Counted from the first letter of the stretch, positions 44,060-55,768 are shown. The stretch: DNA of 64,000 nt from Mytilinidion resinicola (GCF_010093595.1 NW_022985448.1:779161-843160), one strand, 5' to 3'. Notes: a model not told the origin generated them from the sequence alone. Program-made: numbers and translations.

Positions 44060-47000
44060 TACCTCTCGCGGACTTCGCTCATCATTCACGATGAGAAAAC
44101 ACGATTCACGATTTCGATTTAGCATTCTGATGTGTGGTTATGGACTAAAAACGGTCACCAGAACGCGAAGATTTTTTTTCTATACGGAGCCTCGTAGGAG
44201 GTTTACGAGCAGGGACCTTGGATGCAACTTTCGCATCTTGATGGAACGGCATAATCATTCTCACAATTCATCAGCGACCCCTTTCTCTCTGGAGAGGTTG
44301 CCCATTCACCTTTGAACACTGCTTTTCTTGTTCTGCTTGGGTCCTACTAACACCCTTCTGACAGCATTGCTAACCTCCGCAGGCTGCTGCAATACTCCCA
44401 ATCACTCCCTCAACAAGCCAAGCTGGCCACACAGGGGAAAATGTCGCAGCTGGTTGTGCCACGTTGGATGTCAAGGCGGCATCGCAGCGTGTTTCACGCG
44501 CTCGAGGCAGTGCGAGGAGGCCCAGAACGCCGGATTGGGACCGCCCTCGATTTCCCCCGGCCGCCACGCTGTACAACGTGCAGTATGTTTCTCATACGAG
44601 TTTTCCTCGCAGTGGCATGACTAGTATCACAGGATGCGCCTGTCTCACGCGGCGGGCGGGCTCCGACTGTGGTGCCACTCCACTCACAGCAGTCTAGCGA
44701 GTCTCCCGTGCCACGACCACATTGCGGGTTCTGCCCGAACCCACCACGCATCTGGCGCTGGGTCGTTGGCGCACGTCGCAGTCCTGCAGCGATCAACCTG
44801 TCAGCGGGATGCCGGATCCAATGAAGCCACTGGAGCCGCGGGCCGTGGGCGGCATCTGCCTCTTGCGGGTCCTCCCAGCACCCGCCCGGCCTCAGCGTCC
44901 GAGGCAACAGCTGTCGCAGTCCACAGCGGGAGCACTCCCAATTCGCAGACCTGTGCTGTGGGAAGGCACTAATGCCTTGCCCGCCGCGCGCAGAAGCCAG
45001 CGAAGGAAGCTGGCGGGCAGCGAATATGCACGCACTGACAGCGGGCCCTCGACATCGCTTGCGTGGTGGATAGTGGATCGAAAACTATCCGGGTCCAGAT
45101 TCACGCCTCTCGGGGCCCTTGCCTGATGCCGCTGGCCCACGCCAAGTCTCGTGTGGGGGAGCGTGAAGGTTTGCGCTGCAGGACTGGTGCATCTCCTGCC
45201 GACCCTTCGCGCTGCCCTGCATGCTGCCTTTCTCTCTGGAGTTATGCACAGTACCTCTGCTGCCGCCGTGACAAGTGCGACGCCCGCTGTTGGAGTAGCA
45301 GTGGCAGGCGTCCTGTGGCCTCGTACGATATAAACTCAATGTACATTAGATGTTAGATTGCTCCCTTGCCGTCACTGCTTCACTGTCGGGGTATCTCTGG
45401 TTCAACCAAGCTCTCCACTCACCTAACATGCACTCTTGCCAGCACCGCCAGCCACAGCATCGCCGGGGCGGGATTCTTGTTGCCAAATGTGCCCTCGCGC
45501 AGCACAGCCAAGCCCGCTAACGCAATCACTCACTGCAAGCAAGCACAAAACTCTATTGATCCTCCATCCTCGCTTCCCCGGTGCGCATCCCCGCCGAATC
45601 ACGGCACCGGACGGCGGCGGGGCGTTCGACAGGCATGCTTGACCGTTGAAGAGGCGGCATAAGAGCGGCAGACAGCATGGCTGCCATGAGTGCCGCCCCT
45701 CGCATTCGGCCACGCTTTGCAGTTGCGGATACATCGTTGATCGCTGCAGACTCCATGTTCGAGCTGCCGATTGCCTAGGCTGTCTCTAGTCCATGTGCTG
45801 CAACGATAAGACAGCGTGCCTATCCCATTTCCCTTCCCTTTGCTTTTTTAGTTACTCCGCTTGTCAGTTTCCTTTTCACGTCTCGCTTTCACATGCCCCC
45901 GCTGCCTGTCAGTGTCAACGTCTAAACTCTGTTTCTCTCAATCTACCCACCTTCCCTTTTCCCACCGGCTAAATATGCTGGTCCCCGGCGCGCCAGAAAG
46001 AGCGAGAAACGCGCCACCGGGTTCTTGCCACGGGGCCTGGGCGCAAGGCTGTAGAAATGACTTCATAGCACCGTGCGGAAGTCCTACATAGAGCTGGCCC
46101 GCGGGAAAGAAGGTTCTGTCCGGGCGCCGTTGCTCACTCGCGACCCCCCCCCTCCCGCCCCTCCCCCTCCCGACCCCGATCTCGGCATGCCGACACCAGC
46201 ACCTTGTTCCACAACAACCACACATTCCTTGCCCTGCCGTGCCTGCCAGCCAAAACCACAAACCCCGGCGCCGATCGCCTGAAGCATGCAGCGCGCGCGT
46301 GTGTGGCACCTGGAGGCTTGCTGCCAGTATATTGTGGAAGATCTGGATGCCACGCCACACGGCGGTAAGTGCCGCCGAGGAATGTGAGGCGGAGCGCGCG
46401 GGCGCGCGGGAGGGAAGGGACCGGGCCGGTGGCGGCGGCGGAGAGGTGGCGGATACGGGGAGAAGGTGGGTGCCCCCGATCGCCGTGAGTTGGGTGGTGG
46501 TGGGTTGGGGATACACGTGTATGGCGGAGAGGAAACAGGAGGCGCGTGTATGAGTGCGGCACAGCAATGGGGTGGGGAGGTTGGAGGTGGGTGGGCTGTG
46601 GGAGATCGAGAGGGAGGATACTAGAGGACGGCAGGCTATGTAGAGGAGGAATTACGGAGAAGTCTTCCAGAGGTCTGTGGTTTGAGCCAGAGTACTATTT
46701 CAATTGAGTTCCAGTTTCTCTCACCACTACTTCATGCCGATGTATTGAAGCTGGCATCTCATATGTGCCGGTAGGCTGTATGAGATACAAGCAATGCAAA
46801 AAGATTTACCTTCATACTCATATAGAATTAATTTATTCAGCTACCTCAATCTCTCAGTGGTATCTCTGAGTAGATGAATGTCCGAGTCACGTGAACATAG
46901 ATTAATTGCGAGACTATTATTCAGAGAGCTGGAGACCTGATTTGATTCCCTGTCTACTGTACAATCCATTATGTCCATCTTCCTATCCGCGTGACATCTC

Positions 47001-47300
47001 TACCGTACACATCGTCGGCAGCTTTCCTCGCTCCTTCCATCTGTATCATACAAATATCAACCCAACATCTACTCCCCCATTTTCGCGGCAGGCGTCTAAT
47101 ATTACAAAAACAAACGGACTACATGACAAGACGCCTTTTCCCCATCTATGCAATGCTTTGCATCCTGCAGATATGCACAACTAGAAAAAAAAAGCACGCC
47201 CGAGCCGTATATGCTCGTTCAATAGATACATCAAAATTGCGGGAAATGTACAGCTCCCTAAGATTTTTTGGTGGCTCGACGCCCATGTCGATGGCAAAGC
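44060..47300. other. Gene-poor 3.2-kb stretch
   Basis: No gene supported. 44.3-45.4 kb is GC-rich with short overlapping frames. 45.8-46.0 kb is a long pyrimidine-rich tract followed by an ATG at 45975 that opens only 38 codons. 46.1-46.6 kb is strongly strand-asymmetric (C-rich, then G-rich), which creates long but unconvincing frames. 46.7-47.3 kb is AT-rich, at the 3' end of RPO41. A transcript starting near the pyrimidine tract cannot be excluded. Confidence 0.45.
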
Positions 47301-50300
47301 TCATGAGAAGAAATACTTGCTCTCTTTGAGGCGCCGCACGTCAAAGTCGCCCTTCTTCGGCACAGGCGGGAAGGTGAGCGGGAGCCAGATAAATACTTTT
47401 TGGGGATTTGGGGCCTTGCCCTTGCGGGCTGCCTTGGTGTTCTTAGGCTCGGTGTCCTCTTCCGCCTCCTCTGCCTCATCCGCTACGTCAGCCGGAGACT
47501 CGAAGTCCATCCCAGAGAGCTCAGCACTCATCATCTTCTCCTGCATTTCCTCCATCAGCTCGGGCGTCGGCTGCCCGATAAGAGGCTGCTGCACTTCGGT
47601 GATCATGGCGGACGCATCTTGCGCGGCCTCGTAAACGCTTGCTGGCGTGACCATCTCTTGGCCCCTTTTGCGCTTCTCGGCGTCTTCCGATTGCAATAGG
47701 CGCCGACGCTCTGCGTCAAGGAGGAGCTCGCTATAAGAAGCTTTCCGGGCTCGCCTCCCCCTCGTTTCTTTTCTCAGATCCAAGATTTGCTGGGCTGCCG
47801 CACTGTCCAGCTTGAGCTCTGCGAGGTACATAGACCCAGCATAGCGAGCCTTGAACTCTGCAGCAAGGCGTCCGATGATATCTTCCGAGTGCATGCGTAC
47901 GAAGGCGTCGCGCAGGATTTCATTGAGCTTGGGGACATCCGCGGGATGCGTCCAGAAAGAGTCGTGGACAGCAGCAAACGTCAGGCCCTTTTCGCTGCAC
48001 TTGAGTGCCGAGAGAAGCATGTGGGTTGCGTCAAGCGAGTGGATGAAGTTAGGGGGGAAAGCTTGCAGTTGCTTCCGTTTGGAGACGGCGTCTGAGGTCC
48101 GGGGGTCCAGGATTGCTAAAGATTGCAGAGCAGTCTTAATGTGCACAGTCTGAACTTTTCGGTATGGTTGCACAACTGGCATCCTCAACGGGGTGGTCCA
48201 AATGACACTTGATTTAAAATCCATAGCACTCTCCTGTAGGTTGGCTTCTTGTGCAGCCGTATATATCTTCTTTTGTTTCGTCCCATCCTGGTACTTTGGA
48301 TTTGCGAAGACTTCATGACCCTTTCCAGAGGCTACAGCTTTCCGCAACTTCTCTATTTGCTCCACTGTGACCGAAGTTGTGATTCGAGATGCGCAGGCCC
48401 CCAGCCATAATTGTATGTCTTGAGCGCCATTGAAAATCTTCCCTAAAGCGTCGAATATGTGCTTCGCAACGAAGGCCGCGACGCTACCTAGACTTGGCAC
48501 ACCATCGCTCTTCTGAAAATTGGGCATCGCATCTTTTAGTTCCTCAAGAACTTGGAGACGGGCTCCTTCGAAAGTCACGCCATAAACGTTGGTCATGACA
48601 GTGCGCTTGACAACCTTGCGAGTGATTTTGCCCTCCAAAAATTTGGACATTGCATGGCCATCTTTCGCAGCTTTGGTGATTTGGGCCTTAACGAGCTCAG
48701 CAACTCCGGTATAGATGTCTTGTGGGCGGTCAGAAGGCTCCAAGTTGACTTGAGTAGCACCATTCTTATCGCCGCCGAGAGCTGCATAATGTTGAAGGCC
48801 GTTGCAGGTACCGTCCTGATGTACTGGGAAGGACGATACGTATCTTGAAGGATCTGGAGAATCTAAAGCATTCCTGAGTTCAAAGCAACAGGCTAGACAT
48901 TGCCATGGATCCTCAGCTTTCAGCCACCATCGGGCACCGGAGAGCGGATTCGTAGCTGAGTCGTAGACGTGGTTAAGGTTCTCCATGGTAAACTCCTCTC
49001 GCTCGAGAAGACTGGCCTTATCGAACCCGTAAAGATTGGCCAGGTGAATCTTCAACCATTTTAATCCAACGCTCCCAAGTTCCCTCCCTTTAGCAAACTT
49101 CAGAAGACCGCGAGCTATGTCAGCACCCATGTGGTTTAATATGGGCGGAATAGGATATGCCCTCCCACGAAAGTCGATGTTGTGCGGGTAATAAATAGTC
49201 TCGTCCAAATACGCCCGGGCCATTTCCAGTTGAAGATTTTGAAAGCATCGTTTCGAGTGTAGCCCGTCTTTCTTTTCATTAGCCTCTTTGACCGCCTTTT
49301 GGTACTGCATACGTTCTACCACGGGCGCTCCGGGGCGTGGTTCTGCGGGGCGCGGAACTTCTATGTTGCCTGGAACAAGTTCACCAATGCCCTCCCCAGC
49401 ATTCCATGCGTGAATCATCACTTTAAAAACGTCCTTGTTGATTTGCCATGGAACCCGTCCAAGGGCATCGAGGCCTTCGAAAATTTGGTCCATGTCTCCT
49501 TTTTGAATGGCCGAGATGGCATACCTAGCCTGAGACTCATCTCCATCCTTCATTCGGACTACCTTAGTAGGATATCGATAATAGCCGCCTTTGTTGAAAG
49601 ATTTCCACGGCTTCGGTTCAGCCACCATGGGCAGGCGAAAAGTCGACTGACCCCTCAAGGGCTCCCGCGTTAGCATGAGCATCAACTCCTTGTGTAGGGT
49701 CAAAACTCCCACCGATTTGCCCCGGATATGGACATTAGAATGGGCGTAGGCTGGTTGAACACTCGAGAGAGTCTCGCCTGTTTTTGGGTCCTCTCGAGTA
49801 ACTGTGAGTTTCGCACTTTGGAGGAATTTCTCGATCAGTAGAGCGCCAATTTTAACCTTGACGTGGCGAGGGAAAACAATTTCAGTTACGACATCGGAAG
49901 GTTGTGTCGATTCTGGCTTGTGACGCTTCGAGGGATCGAATTTGAATTTCCCTCTGCTCAATTTTGCCAGTACTTTCTGGCGGCGCAGTGACTGTTTTAC
50001 ACCGGCAGTGGAGGGCTGTCGCGACACCGCAGTTTTAACGTTGCATTCCAATTCCAGCGCAGATGCGAGTTTGAAAGTGAGATTCGAAACCTTGTTGTTA
50101 TTGGCGCGTTCTGCGGTTGCTAGTTCTTCTACTAGACTCTTGACAGTGATAGCAGAGAGAGTCTTTGCGTCGAAAAGCTCCAGATAAGTCCCGTACACCA
50201 GCCGATCCGAGTTCTTGTATGTCGTCTCCGAGGCGAGCGTCTTTTTCACCGCAAGAAGCTCCTTTTGCACTAGAGGAATCATAGTCGTGTACCATTCCCA

Positions 50301-51500
50301 CATCAAAGCCCCCATAGATTTTGTCTTCAGGGCTCCATGAATTCCCAACCTTGTGAGCTCGTCATTATCGTGCTTCCAGCGAGCCACCGAAGCATCGACC
50401 GCAGTCTCCTCCAAATGGATTTGCCGCATGACGGCGTAAGCCGTATCCTTTTCCTCCTGCGAGCCTTCCATATCGTGGGGATACGGAATGACGTTGGAAG
50501 GATCGAATGCGCTCAAGGCCTGTTTTAATGTCTCCATGCCTTGCCCCTTTTGGGGGATTTCCCGAATCTCTGTAGCCGGGTCCTTCATGAAACCATGCTC
50601 AATCGCAATCTCTCGACCACCGGGCGTACTGATGGGCGAACTCAAATCCTCATCGGTCATGACGGGCGGTTCGTCGTAGTCTTCAGCCTGGACTCTAATC
50701 AAGGTATCCCATTCTTCTTCGGTAAACTCAGGCGATGAGTTTACTGCATATTCCACGTCTGGTCCGAGGTTCTTTGCAATGTCCATATATTTCCCTACCG
50801 CCTGGTCCCTCGCTTCACCATGGAGCAAAGACAATGCTCCCTGTATCATTGCCACCAAGGTGCGGTCGTCTGGCTCGATGCCCTTATGAACCATGTCATT
50901 ATCATACCAGTCCTCGAGGTCTCGCATCTTGGAGTTGACTGGATCCTGTAACATAGCCTCGAGCTTGGCCCGAAGATAAACATTATGAACGTCCAGAATC
51001 TCGGTCGCTGAGGGATTGTATACAGTTGTCAGCCGTCGTACTATGGCTGCAGCGCGGTCCAAGCGACCAACTCGTATGCAGGCGTGCAAGTTTTGAGTGA
51101 GTTCGAGAGGGTCGCCCCCTATGCCCTTCTCGAATCGGAGCCGAGGGGGCGCCGCGAGGGACACTTGGTTGACGAGTATAGATTGCGGCGTAGCCCAGGA
51201 TAAACCGCGAGGCTCGCTACTCGTTCCCCATTGTGAGAGTGAGGCGAAAGGAGGAGCAGTCGAAGGTGAAAGGGCGTCGACGGCGGTGTATATTGAGCGG
51301 CTTTCGGTGCGTAGCGAGGCGCGTCGAAAGGGCGTCCGTTTCGTAGAATTGGAGGATGTGGTAGGCGGGGGAGCTGTACTCGCAGCCCATCGCAATTGCG
51401 CAGGACATAGCCAGGGCAGTATTAATTGATCGAACGACACAGATGGCCGCTGGAAGGCATTGCGGCGTCCTCTCCGTGCACGCGTGGCACGCGCGAGCAT
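47301..51500 (-). CDS. RPO41: Mitochondrial DNA-directed RNA polymerase (T7-like)
   Basis: An intronless minus-strand gene encoding 1399 residues. The ATG at 51500 opens MLARATRARRGRRNAFQRPS, an Arg-rich presequence without acidic residues. The longer frame upstream has no ATG. The catalytic half shows the single-subunit polymerase motifs. HQDGTCNGLQHYAALGGD holds the first metal-binding Asp (about 896). VKRTVMTNVYGVTFEGAR is the O-helix-type nucleotide-binding segment. FAAVHDSFWTHPADVP holds the second Asp (about 1180). The N-terminal half carries the usual fungal extension with pentatricopeptide-like character. A C-terminal tail of about 150 residues after these motifs is acidic and Ala/Glu-rich. 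The protein transcribes mitochondrial DNA with its partner Mtf1 and supplies primers for mtDNA replication. It is divergent from PRP22 across 358 bp. Confidence 0.95.
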   Translation of the reverse strand: MLARATRARRGRRNAFQRPSVSFDQLILPWLCPAQLRWAASTAPPPTTSSNSTKRTPFRRASLRTESRSIYTAVDALSPSTAPPFASLSQWGTSSEPRGLSWATPQSILVNQVSLAAPPRLRFEKGIGGDPLELTQNLHACIRVGRLDRAAAIVRRLTTVYNPSATEILDVHNVYLRAKLEAMLQDPVNSKMRDLEDWYDNDMVHKGIEPDDRTLVAMIQGALSLLHGEARDQAVGKYMDIAKNLGPDVEYAVNSSPEFTEEEWDTLIRVQAEDYDEPPVMTDEDLSSPISTPGGREIAIEHGFMKDPATEIREIPQKGQGMETLKQALSAFDPSNVIPYPHDMEGSQEEKDTAYAVMRQIHLEETAVDASVARWKHDNDELTRLGIHGALKTKSMGALMWEWYTTMIPLVQKELLAVKKTLASETTYKNSDRLVYGTYLELFDAKTLSAITVKSLVEELATAERANNNKVSNLTFKLASALELECNVKTAVSRQPSTAGVKQSLRRQKVLAKLSRGKFKFDPSKRHKPESTQPSDVVTEIVFPRHVKVKIGALLIEKFLQSAKLTVTREDPKTGETLSSVQPAYAHSNVHIRGKSVGVLTLHKELMLMLTREPLRGQSTFRLPMVAEPKPWKSFNKGGYYRYPTKVVRMKDGDESQARYAISAIQKGDMDQIFEGLDALGRVPWQINKDVFKVMIHAWNAGEGIGELVPGNIEVPRPAEPRPGAPVVERMQYQKAVKEANEKKDGLHSKRCFQNLQLEMARAYLDETIYYPHNIDFRGRAYPIPPILNHMGADIARGLLKFAKGRELGSVGLKWLKIHLANLYGFDKASLLEREEFTMENLNHVYDSATNPLSGARWWLKAEDPWQCLACCFELRNALDSPDPSRYVSSFPVHQDGTCNGLQHYAALGGDKNGATQVNLEPSDRPQDIYTGVAELVKAQITKAAKDGHAMSKFLEGKITRKVVKRTVMTNVYGVTFEGARLQVLEELKDAMPNFQKSDGVPSLGSVAAFVAKHIFDALGKIFNGAQDIQLWLGACASRITTSVTVEQIEKLRKAVASGKGHEVFANPKYQDGTKQKKIYTAAQEANLQESAMDFKSSVIWTTPLRMPVVQPYRKVQTVHIKTALQSLAILDPRTSDAVSKRKQLQAFPPNFIHSLDATHMLLSALKCSEKGLTFAAVHDSFWTHPADVPKLNEILRDAFVRMHSEDIIGRLAAEFKARYAGSMYLAELKLDSAAAQQILDLRKETRGRRARKASYSELLLDAERRRLLQSEDAEKRKRGQEMVTPASVYEAAQDASAMITEVQQPLIGQPTPELMEEMQEKMMSAELSGMDFESPADVADEAEEAEEDTEPKNTKAARKGKAPNPQKVFIWLPLTFPPVPKKGDFDVRRLKESKYFFS

Positions 51501-51858
51501 CGTCTGCGAACTGAAGGGCGGGCGGAAAGAAATAGGACGAGGCGCACACCGACGGAAGGAAGAAGAGAAAGGCACAAACACGAAGACGGGACGGGAGAGA
51601 CGACGGCGCGATGGACAGGAGTGAATGATGGAGCCGCAAAAAATGTTCTCGGCCGAGTCGACGAGCCCCCTTGCGGTCGGGCCAAGCCAGCCGGCACGTG
51701 ATCTCTAAAACCACCGGGCAACTTTTAGTGCTGCGCGCTCCCATAGAACCAACCTCTCCTCGCAACCACACCACGTCCACCTCGCCCATGGACTAGGCAC
51801 TTTCCTCACCTTTACTACGCACTCGCAGGGCTGCAAACATCGAACCCGTGCCACTATC
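51501..51858. promoter_or_regulatory. Divergent promoter region RPO41 / PRP22
   Basis: 358 bp separate the two ATGs. The PRP22 side is CT/CA-rich and the RPO41 side purine-rich on the plus strand. No clear TATA box. Shared regulation is possible but unproven. Confidence 0.4.
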
Positions 51859-54800
51859 ATGGACGACCTTGCCTCGCTCGAGCTGCTTTCGCTGGTGTCG
51901 AAAGTCACCTCCGAGATACAGAACCATCTGGGCATCTCCGACAAGACTCTCGCCGAGTTTGTTATTGCCCAGCACGCAAAATGCAAGTCGCTGCCGGAGT
52001 TCAAGTCCACGCTCGAAGACTTCGGTGCCGAGTTCCCGCAGTCTCTCGTCGAGAGCATCGACAGACTCATCCTGACTCTGCATCCAAACTTCGCAAAGAA
52101 GCAGAATGGCGCGCAGGTAGAATCCCGCGAGCCTGCAGACGAGCAGGACCGCAAGACGAGGGTGTTCAAGGGCCTTGCGATTCCAGATAAAGAGCCAGTG
52201 TGGAGTACTGACGATGCAAAACAAGCAAATAGGGCGGAGGAAGAGGACACAACACTGGCGGCACTGGACGACACATTCGCGATGCTCGAGGGCCTCGCGG
52301 GCAAATCGGCGGCACCAGGGAGGGACATGCCTTCCAGGAAACGCAGCATCAGCCCTGTTGCGGACGATAGCCGAGACAGAGGACGGAACAAGCGGCATAG
52401 ATACAGGTCGCGGTCGCCATCGCAGAGTCGCGAACGGGGCGACCGGCGGTCAAAGCACGACGACTTCGTTTTCGAAGATGAATTCGGCCGTTCACGAGCC
52501 AAAGACCGACGGGAAGAAAAGCGAAATGGGCGACGCCGTCGCCGCAGCGAGGACGACGAGTTCAAGCGACCGCCGACCCCAGAGCTGGACGATGAGCCGG
52601 TCTTGTACAAGGTGTATAAAGGCAAAGTCACTGGGGTCAAAGATTTTGGAGTGTTTGTCAACCTACAAGGAGTTCGTGGCAAAGTAGATGGGCTGGTGCA
52701 TGTCACGCAGATGCAGGAAGGTGCTCGAGTCAACCACCCTTCAGACCTCGTGTCCAATTATCAGGAAGTCAAGGTCAAAGTCCTCAAGTTGGAAAATAAC
52801 AGGGTCAGCTTATCAATGAAAGAGGTGGATCAAGTCACCGGCCACGACCTTGCACCCCAGCGTCGAATCGCATCTGGCGCAAACATGGAAGGCCCACGAG
52901 GCAGCTCAGGCGGGAACGATCGATATTGGGGTCTTGTATCTGATGTCCCCGTCGTTGAGGGTGCCATGAACGGTAGACGTACTGGCACGCAAAAACGATT
53001 GACATCGCCAGAGAGATGGGAGCTCCGACAGCTCATAGCTTCAGGGGCTGTGTCTGCCAAGGACTATCCAGATCTCGATGAGGATTACCACGCCGCGATC
53101 AACGGTGATGGCGGTTTTGAAGAAGAGGAGGAGGTAGACATTGAGATTCGCGAGGAAGAGCCACCTTTCCTTGCAGGTCAGACGAAGCAGTCTCTAGAGC
53201 TCTCTCCAATCCGAGTTGTGAAAGCCCCAGACGGCTCACTTAATCGAGCTGCCATGGCCGGAGACTCCTTGGCTCGAGAGCGCAGAGAGATAAGACAACA
53301 AGAAGCCCAGGAAAAGGCCGCAAAGGATGCCTCCCAGGTCGACCTCAGTAGTCAATGGCAGGATCCAATGGTAGCTCCAGACCAGAGGAAGTTTGCGTCT
53401 GATCTGCGCAATACCAGAAACAACCAAGCCGGCGAAGTTGTGCCGGAATGGAAACGAATTGCTCAAGGAAAAGAACAACAGCTTGGCAAACGGACTGACA
53501 TGAGCATCAAGGATCAGCGTGAGAGCCTTCCGGTCTTCAAGTTCCGAAACCAACTTTTGGATGCCGTGCGCGCACACCAGCTTCTCATTGTCGTTGGAGA
53601 TACCGGCTCGGGCAAAACGACCCAGCTAACCCAGTACCTAGCAGAGGCTGGCTTTGCTAATGATGGAATGATTGGTTGTACGCAGCCACGGCGTGTGGCA
53701 GCCATGTCCGTCGCCCAGCGCGTCTCGGAAGAAGTAGGCTGCAGAATGGGACATGAGGTTGGCTACACAATCCGATTCGAAGACAACACAGGCCCGGATA
53801 CGAAGATAAAATACATGACCGACGGTATCATGCAGCGCGAGATTTTATTGGACCCCCTCTTACAGAAGTACTCGGTTATTATGCTCGACGAAGCTCACGA
53901 ACGTACAATCGCAACTGATGTGCTCTTTGGCCTTCTCAAGAAGACATTGAAGAGGCGACCTGATCTCAAGCTTATCGTCACAAGCGCCACCCTCGATGCA
54001 GACAAGTTCTCGGAGTACTTCAATTCAGCACCCATCTTCTCCATTCCAGGCCGAACATATCCTGTAGAAGTGATGTACAGTCGCGAACCGGAATCCGACT
54101 ATCTCGACTCTGCGCTGGTGACAGCAATGCAGATCCATCTATCGGAGCCGATGGGAGATATTCTTCTTTTTCTTACTGGTAAAGAAGAAATCGACTCTGC
54201 CTGTGAGGTGCTTTATGAACGTATGAAGGGGCTTGGACCTAGTGTGCCCGAGCTCATGATTCTACCGATCTACGGAGCTCTCCCCTCTGAGGTTGCGAGT
54301 CGAATCTTTGAGCCGGCGCCGCCGGGCAGTCGCAAGATCGTTATTGCCACGAACATCGCTGAAACCTCTATCACGATCGATGGGATCTACTACGTTATAG
54401 ATCCTGGATTCGTAAAACAGTCTTCATACGACCCCAAACTTGGAATGGACAGACTGCAAGTTGTACCAATCTCGCAAGCGAATGCAAAACAGCGCGCAGG
54501 TCGTGCTGGAAGAACAGGGCCTGGCAAATGCTTTCGGCTGTACACGGAGACCGCGTTTCAGAGCGAGATGCTGCCGACCACCATTCCCGAGATTCAGCGC
54601 CAGAACCTGTCGAATACTATCCTCATGCTCAAGGCCATGGGCATCAACGATTTACTTCATTTTGATTTCATGGATCCGCCGCCAACGAACACGATGCTTA
54701 CAGCACTCGAAGAGCTTTACAGCCTAGGAGCTCTAGACGATGAAGGCTTATTGACTCGGATGGGTAGGCAAATGGCAGACTTCCCCATGGACCCGACACT

Positions 54801-55524
54801 CTCAAAGGCACTAATCTATTCCACAACGCTGGACTGTTCTGATGAGATGCTCACGATCGTGGCAATGATTTCAGCAACGCAGACGGTTTTCCACAGACCG
54901 CGGGACAAGCAGAACCAGGCGGACCAAAAGAAAGCCAAGTTCCACGACCCAAGCGGTGATCATCTCACACTGCTGAATGTCTACAACGCCTGGAAAACGT
55001 CGAAATTCTCCACCCCGTGGTGTCTAGACAACTTTGTCCAGCCCCGCAACATGCGCCGCGTCAAGGACGTCAGAGAGCAGCTAGTCACCATCATGGAGCG
55101 CCATAAGCACCGCATGGTTTCGTGCGGGCGCAACACCATCAAAGTGCGCCAGGCTCTCTGCTCTGGCTTCTTCCGCAATTCAGCTCGCAAGGATCCTCAG
55201 GAGGGCTACAAGACGCTTGTTGAAGGCACTCCGGTTGCACTGCACCCGTCCTCTGCGCTGTTTGGTAAGGCGGCTGAGCACGTGATCTACCAGTCTTTGG
55301 TCGAAACGACAAAGGAATATATGCATTGTGTCTCGGCGATCGAGCCGAAGTGGCTTGTCGAGGCGGCGCCGACGTTCTTCAAGGTGGCGCCGACGGATAG
55401 GCTCAGCAAGAGGAAGAAGGCGGAGAGGATCCAACCGCTGCATAACAGGTTTGCTGGGGAGGATGATTGGAGGCTGAGTGCACAGAAGAGGCAGGGCAGG
55501 GGAGGTGGTGGAACGTGGGGTTAA
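51859..55524 (+). CDS. PRP22: Pre-mRNA-splicing DEAH-box RNA helicase Prp22 (DHX8)
   Basis: An intronless 1221-residue frame. An N-terminal helical segment (MDDLASLELLSLVSKVTSEI...) is followed by an RS/RD-rich region. An S1 RNA-binding domain (about 245-325, VYKGKVTGVKDFGVFVNLQG) follows, which distinguishes Prp22 from Prp2, Prp16 and Prp43. The RecA domains carry motif I GDTGSGKT (580-587), DEAH (677-680), SAT (709-711), a motif V region with NIAETSITI, and QRAGRAGR (878-885). The winged-helix, ratchet and OB-fold region follows, and the protein ends in a basic Gly-rich tail. Prp22 acts in the second step of splicing and releases mature mRNA from the spliceosome by 3'-to-5' ATP-driven translocation. 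Its length is typical. The ATG at 51859 has a good context (ATC ATG G). Confidence 0.96.
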   Translation: MDDLASLELLSLVSKVTSEIQNHLGISDKTLAEFVIAQHAKCKSLPEFKSTLEDFGAEFPQSLVESIDRLILTLHPNFAKKQNGAQVESREPADEQDRKTRVFKGLAIPDKEPVWSTDDAKQANRAEEEDTTLAALDDTFAMLEGLAGKSAAPGRDMPSRKRSISPVADDSRDRGRNKRHRYRSRSPSQSRERGDRRSKHDDFVFEDEFGRSRAKDRREEKRNGRRRRRSEDDEFKRPPTPELDDEPVLYKVYKGKVTGVKDFGVFVNLQGVRGKVDGLVHVTQMQEGARVNHPSDLVSNYQEVKVKVLKLENNRVSLSMKEVDQVTGHDLAPQRRIASGANMEGPRGSSGGNDRYWGLVSDVPVVEGAMNGRRTGTQKRLTSPERWELRQLIASGAVSAKDYPDLDEDYHAAINGDGGFEEEEEVDIEIREEEPPFLAGQTKQSLELSPIRVVKAPDGSLNRAAMAGDSLARERREIRQQEAQEKAAKDASQVDLSSQWQDPMVAPDQRKFASDLRNTRNNQAGEVVPEWKRIAQGKEQQLGKRTDMSIKDQRESLPVFKFRNQLLDAVRAHQLLIVVGDTGSGKTTQLTQYLAEAGFANDGMIGCTQPRRVAAMSVAQRVSEEVGCRMGHEVGYTIRFEDNTGPDTKIKYMTDGIMQREILLDPLLQKYSVIMLDEAHERTIATDVLFGLLKKTLKRRPDLKLIVTSATLDADKFSEYFNSAPIFSIPGRTYPVEVMYSREPESDYLDSALVTAMQIHLSEPMGDILLFLTGKEEIDSACEVLYERMKGLGPSVPELMILPIYGALPSEVASRIFEPAPPGSRKIVIATNIAETSITIDGIYYVIDPGFVKQSSYDPKLGMDRLQVVPISQANAKQRAGRAGRTGPGKCFRLYTETAFQSEMLPTTIPEIQRQNLSNTILMLKAMGINDLLHFDFMDPPPTNTMLTALEELYSLGALDDEGLLTRMGRQMADFPMDPTLSKALIYSTTLDCSDEMLTIVAMISATQTVFHRPRDKQNQADQKKAKFHDPSGDHLTLLNVYNAWKTSKFSTPWCLDNFVQPRNMRRVKDVREQLVTIMERHKHRMVSCGRNTIKVRQALCSGFFRNSARKDPQEGYKTLVEGTPVALHPSSALFGKAAEHVIYQSLVETTKEYMHCVSAIEPKWLVEAAPTFFKVAPTDRLSKRKKAERIQPLHNRFAGEDDWRLSAQKRQGRGGGGTWG

Positions 55525-55662
55525 AAGTAGCTGGGTTAGCTAGTTGTGAGGGATAATTCCAGGCACGATGTAAAATCCAGTACCGTGCAAATTGAAAGCA
55601 TTTACACACGCCTCGAAATCAAGGGTTGAGCTCTTCGTAGCCACACAACAAAATCACACTTG

Positions 55663-55768
55663 TTCTGATTCACAGTCCCCAATCCTTACTCAAACGATGT
55701 CATCACGCTACCAGAGCACTAGAACGCACGTCCTGAATAGGAAGATCGAGCAATTTTAGTCGCGATAG
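55663..55768. repeat. Short dispersed repeat, copy C (internally deleted)
   Basis: Starts TTCTGATTCACAG and shares the ACGCTACC...GAACGCACGTCCT and ATCGAGCAA blocks with the copy at 55788. About 40 bp are missing relative to that copy. Confidence 0.6.

Noticed and set aside
45938..46567. Long minus-strand frame (209 codons) and overlapping frames
   Set aside because: Produced by strand-asymmetric C/G-rich DNA. Two other frames are equally open at the same place, which argues against coding.
4587..51500. Idea that MDM12, NDUFS4, ATP17 and RPO41 form a mitochondrial gene cluster
   Set aside because: They are spread over 47 kb among unrelated genes. Only the NDUFS4/ATP17 pair is close enough to suggest shared regulation.
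51501..51581. Upstream extension of RPO41
   Set aside because: The frame is open but its first codon is not ATG. The ATG at 51500 gives a good mitochondrial presequence.
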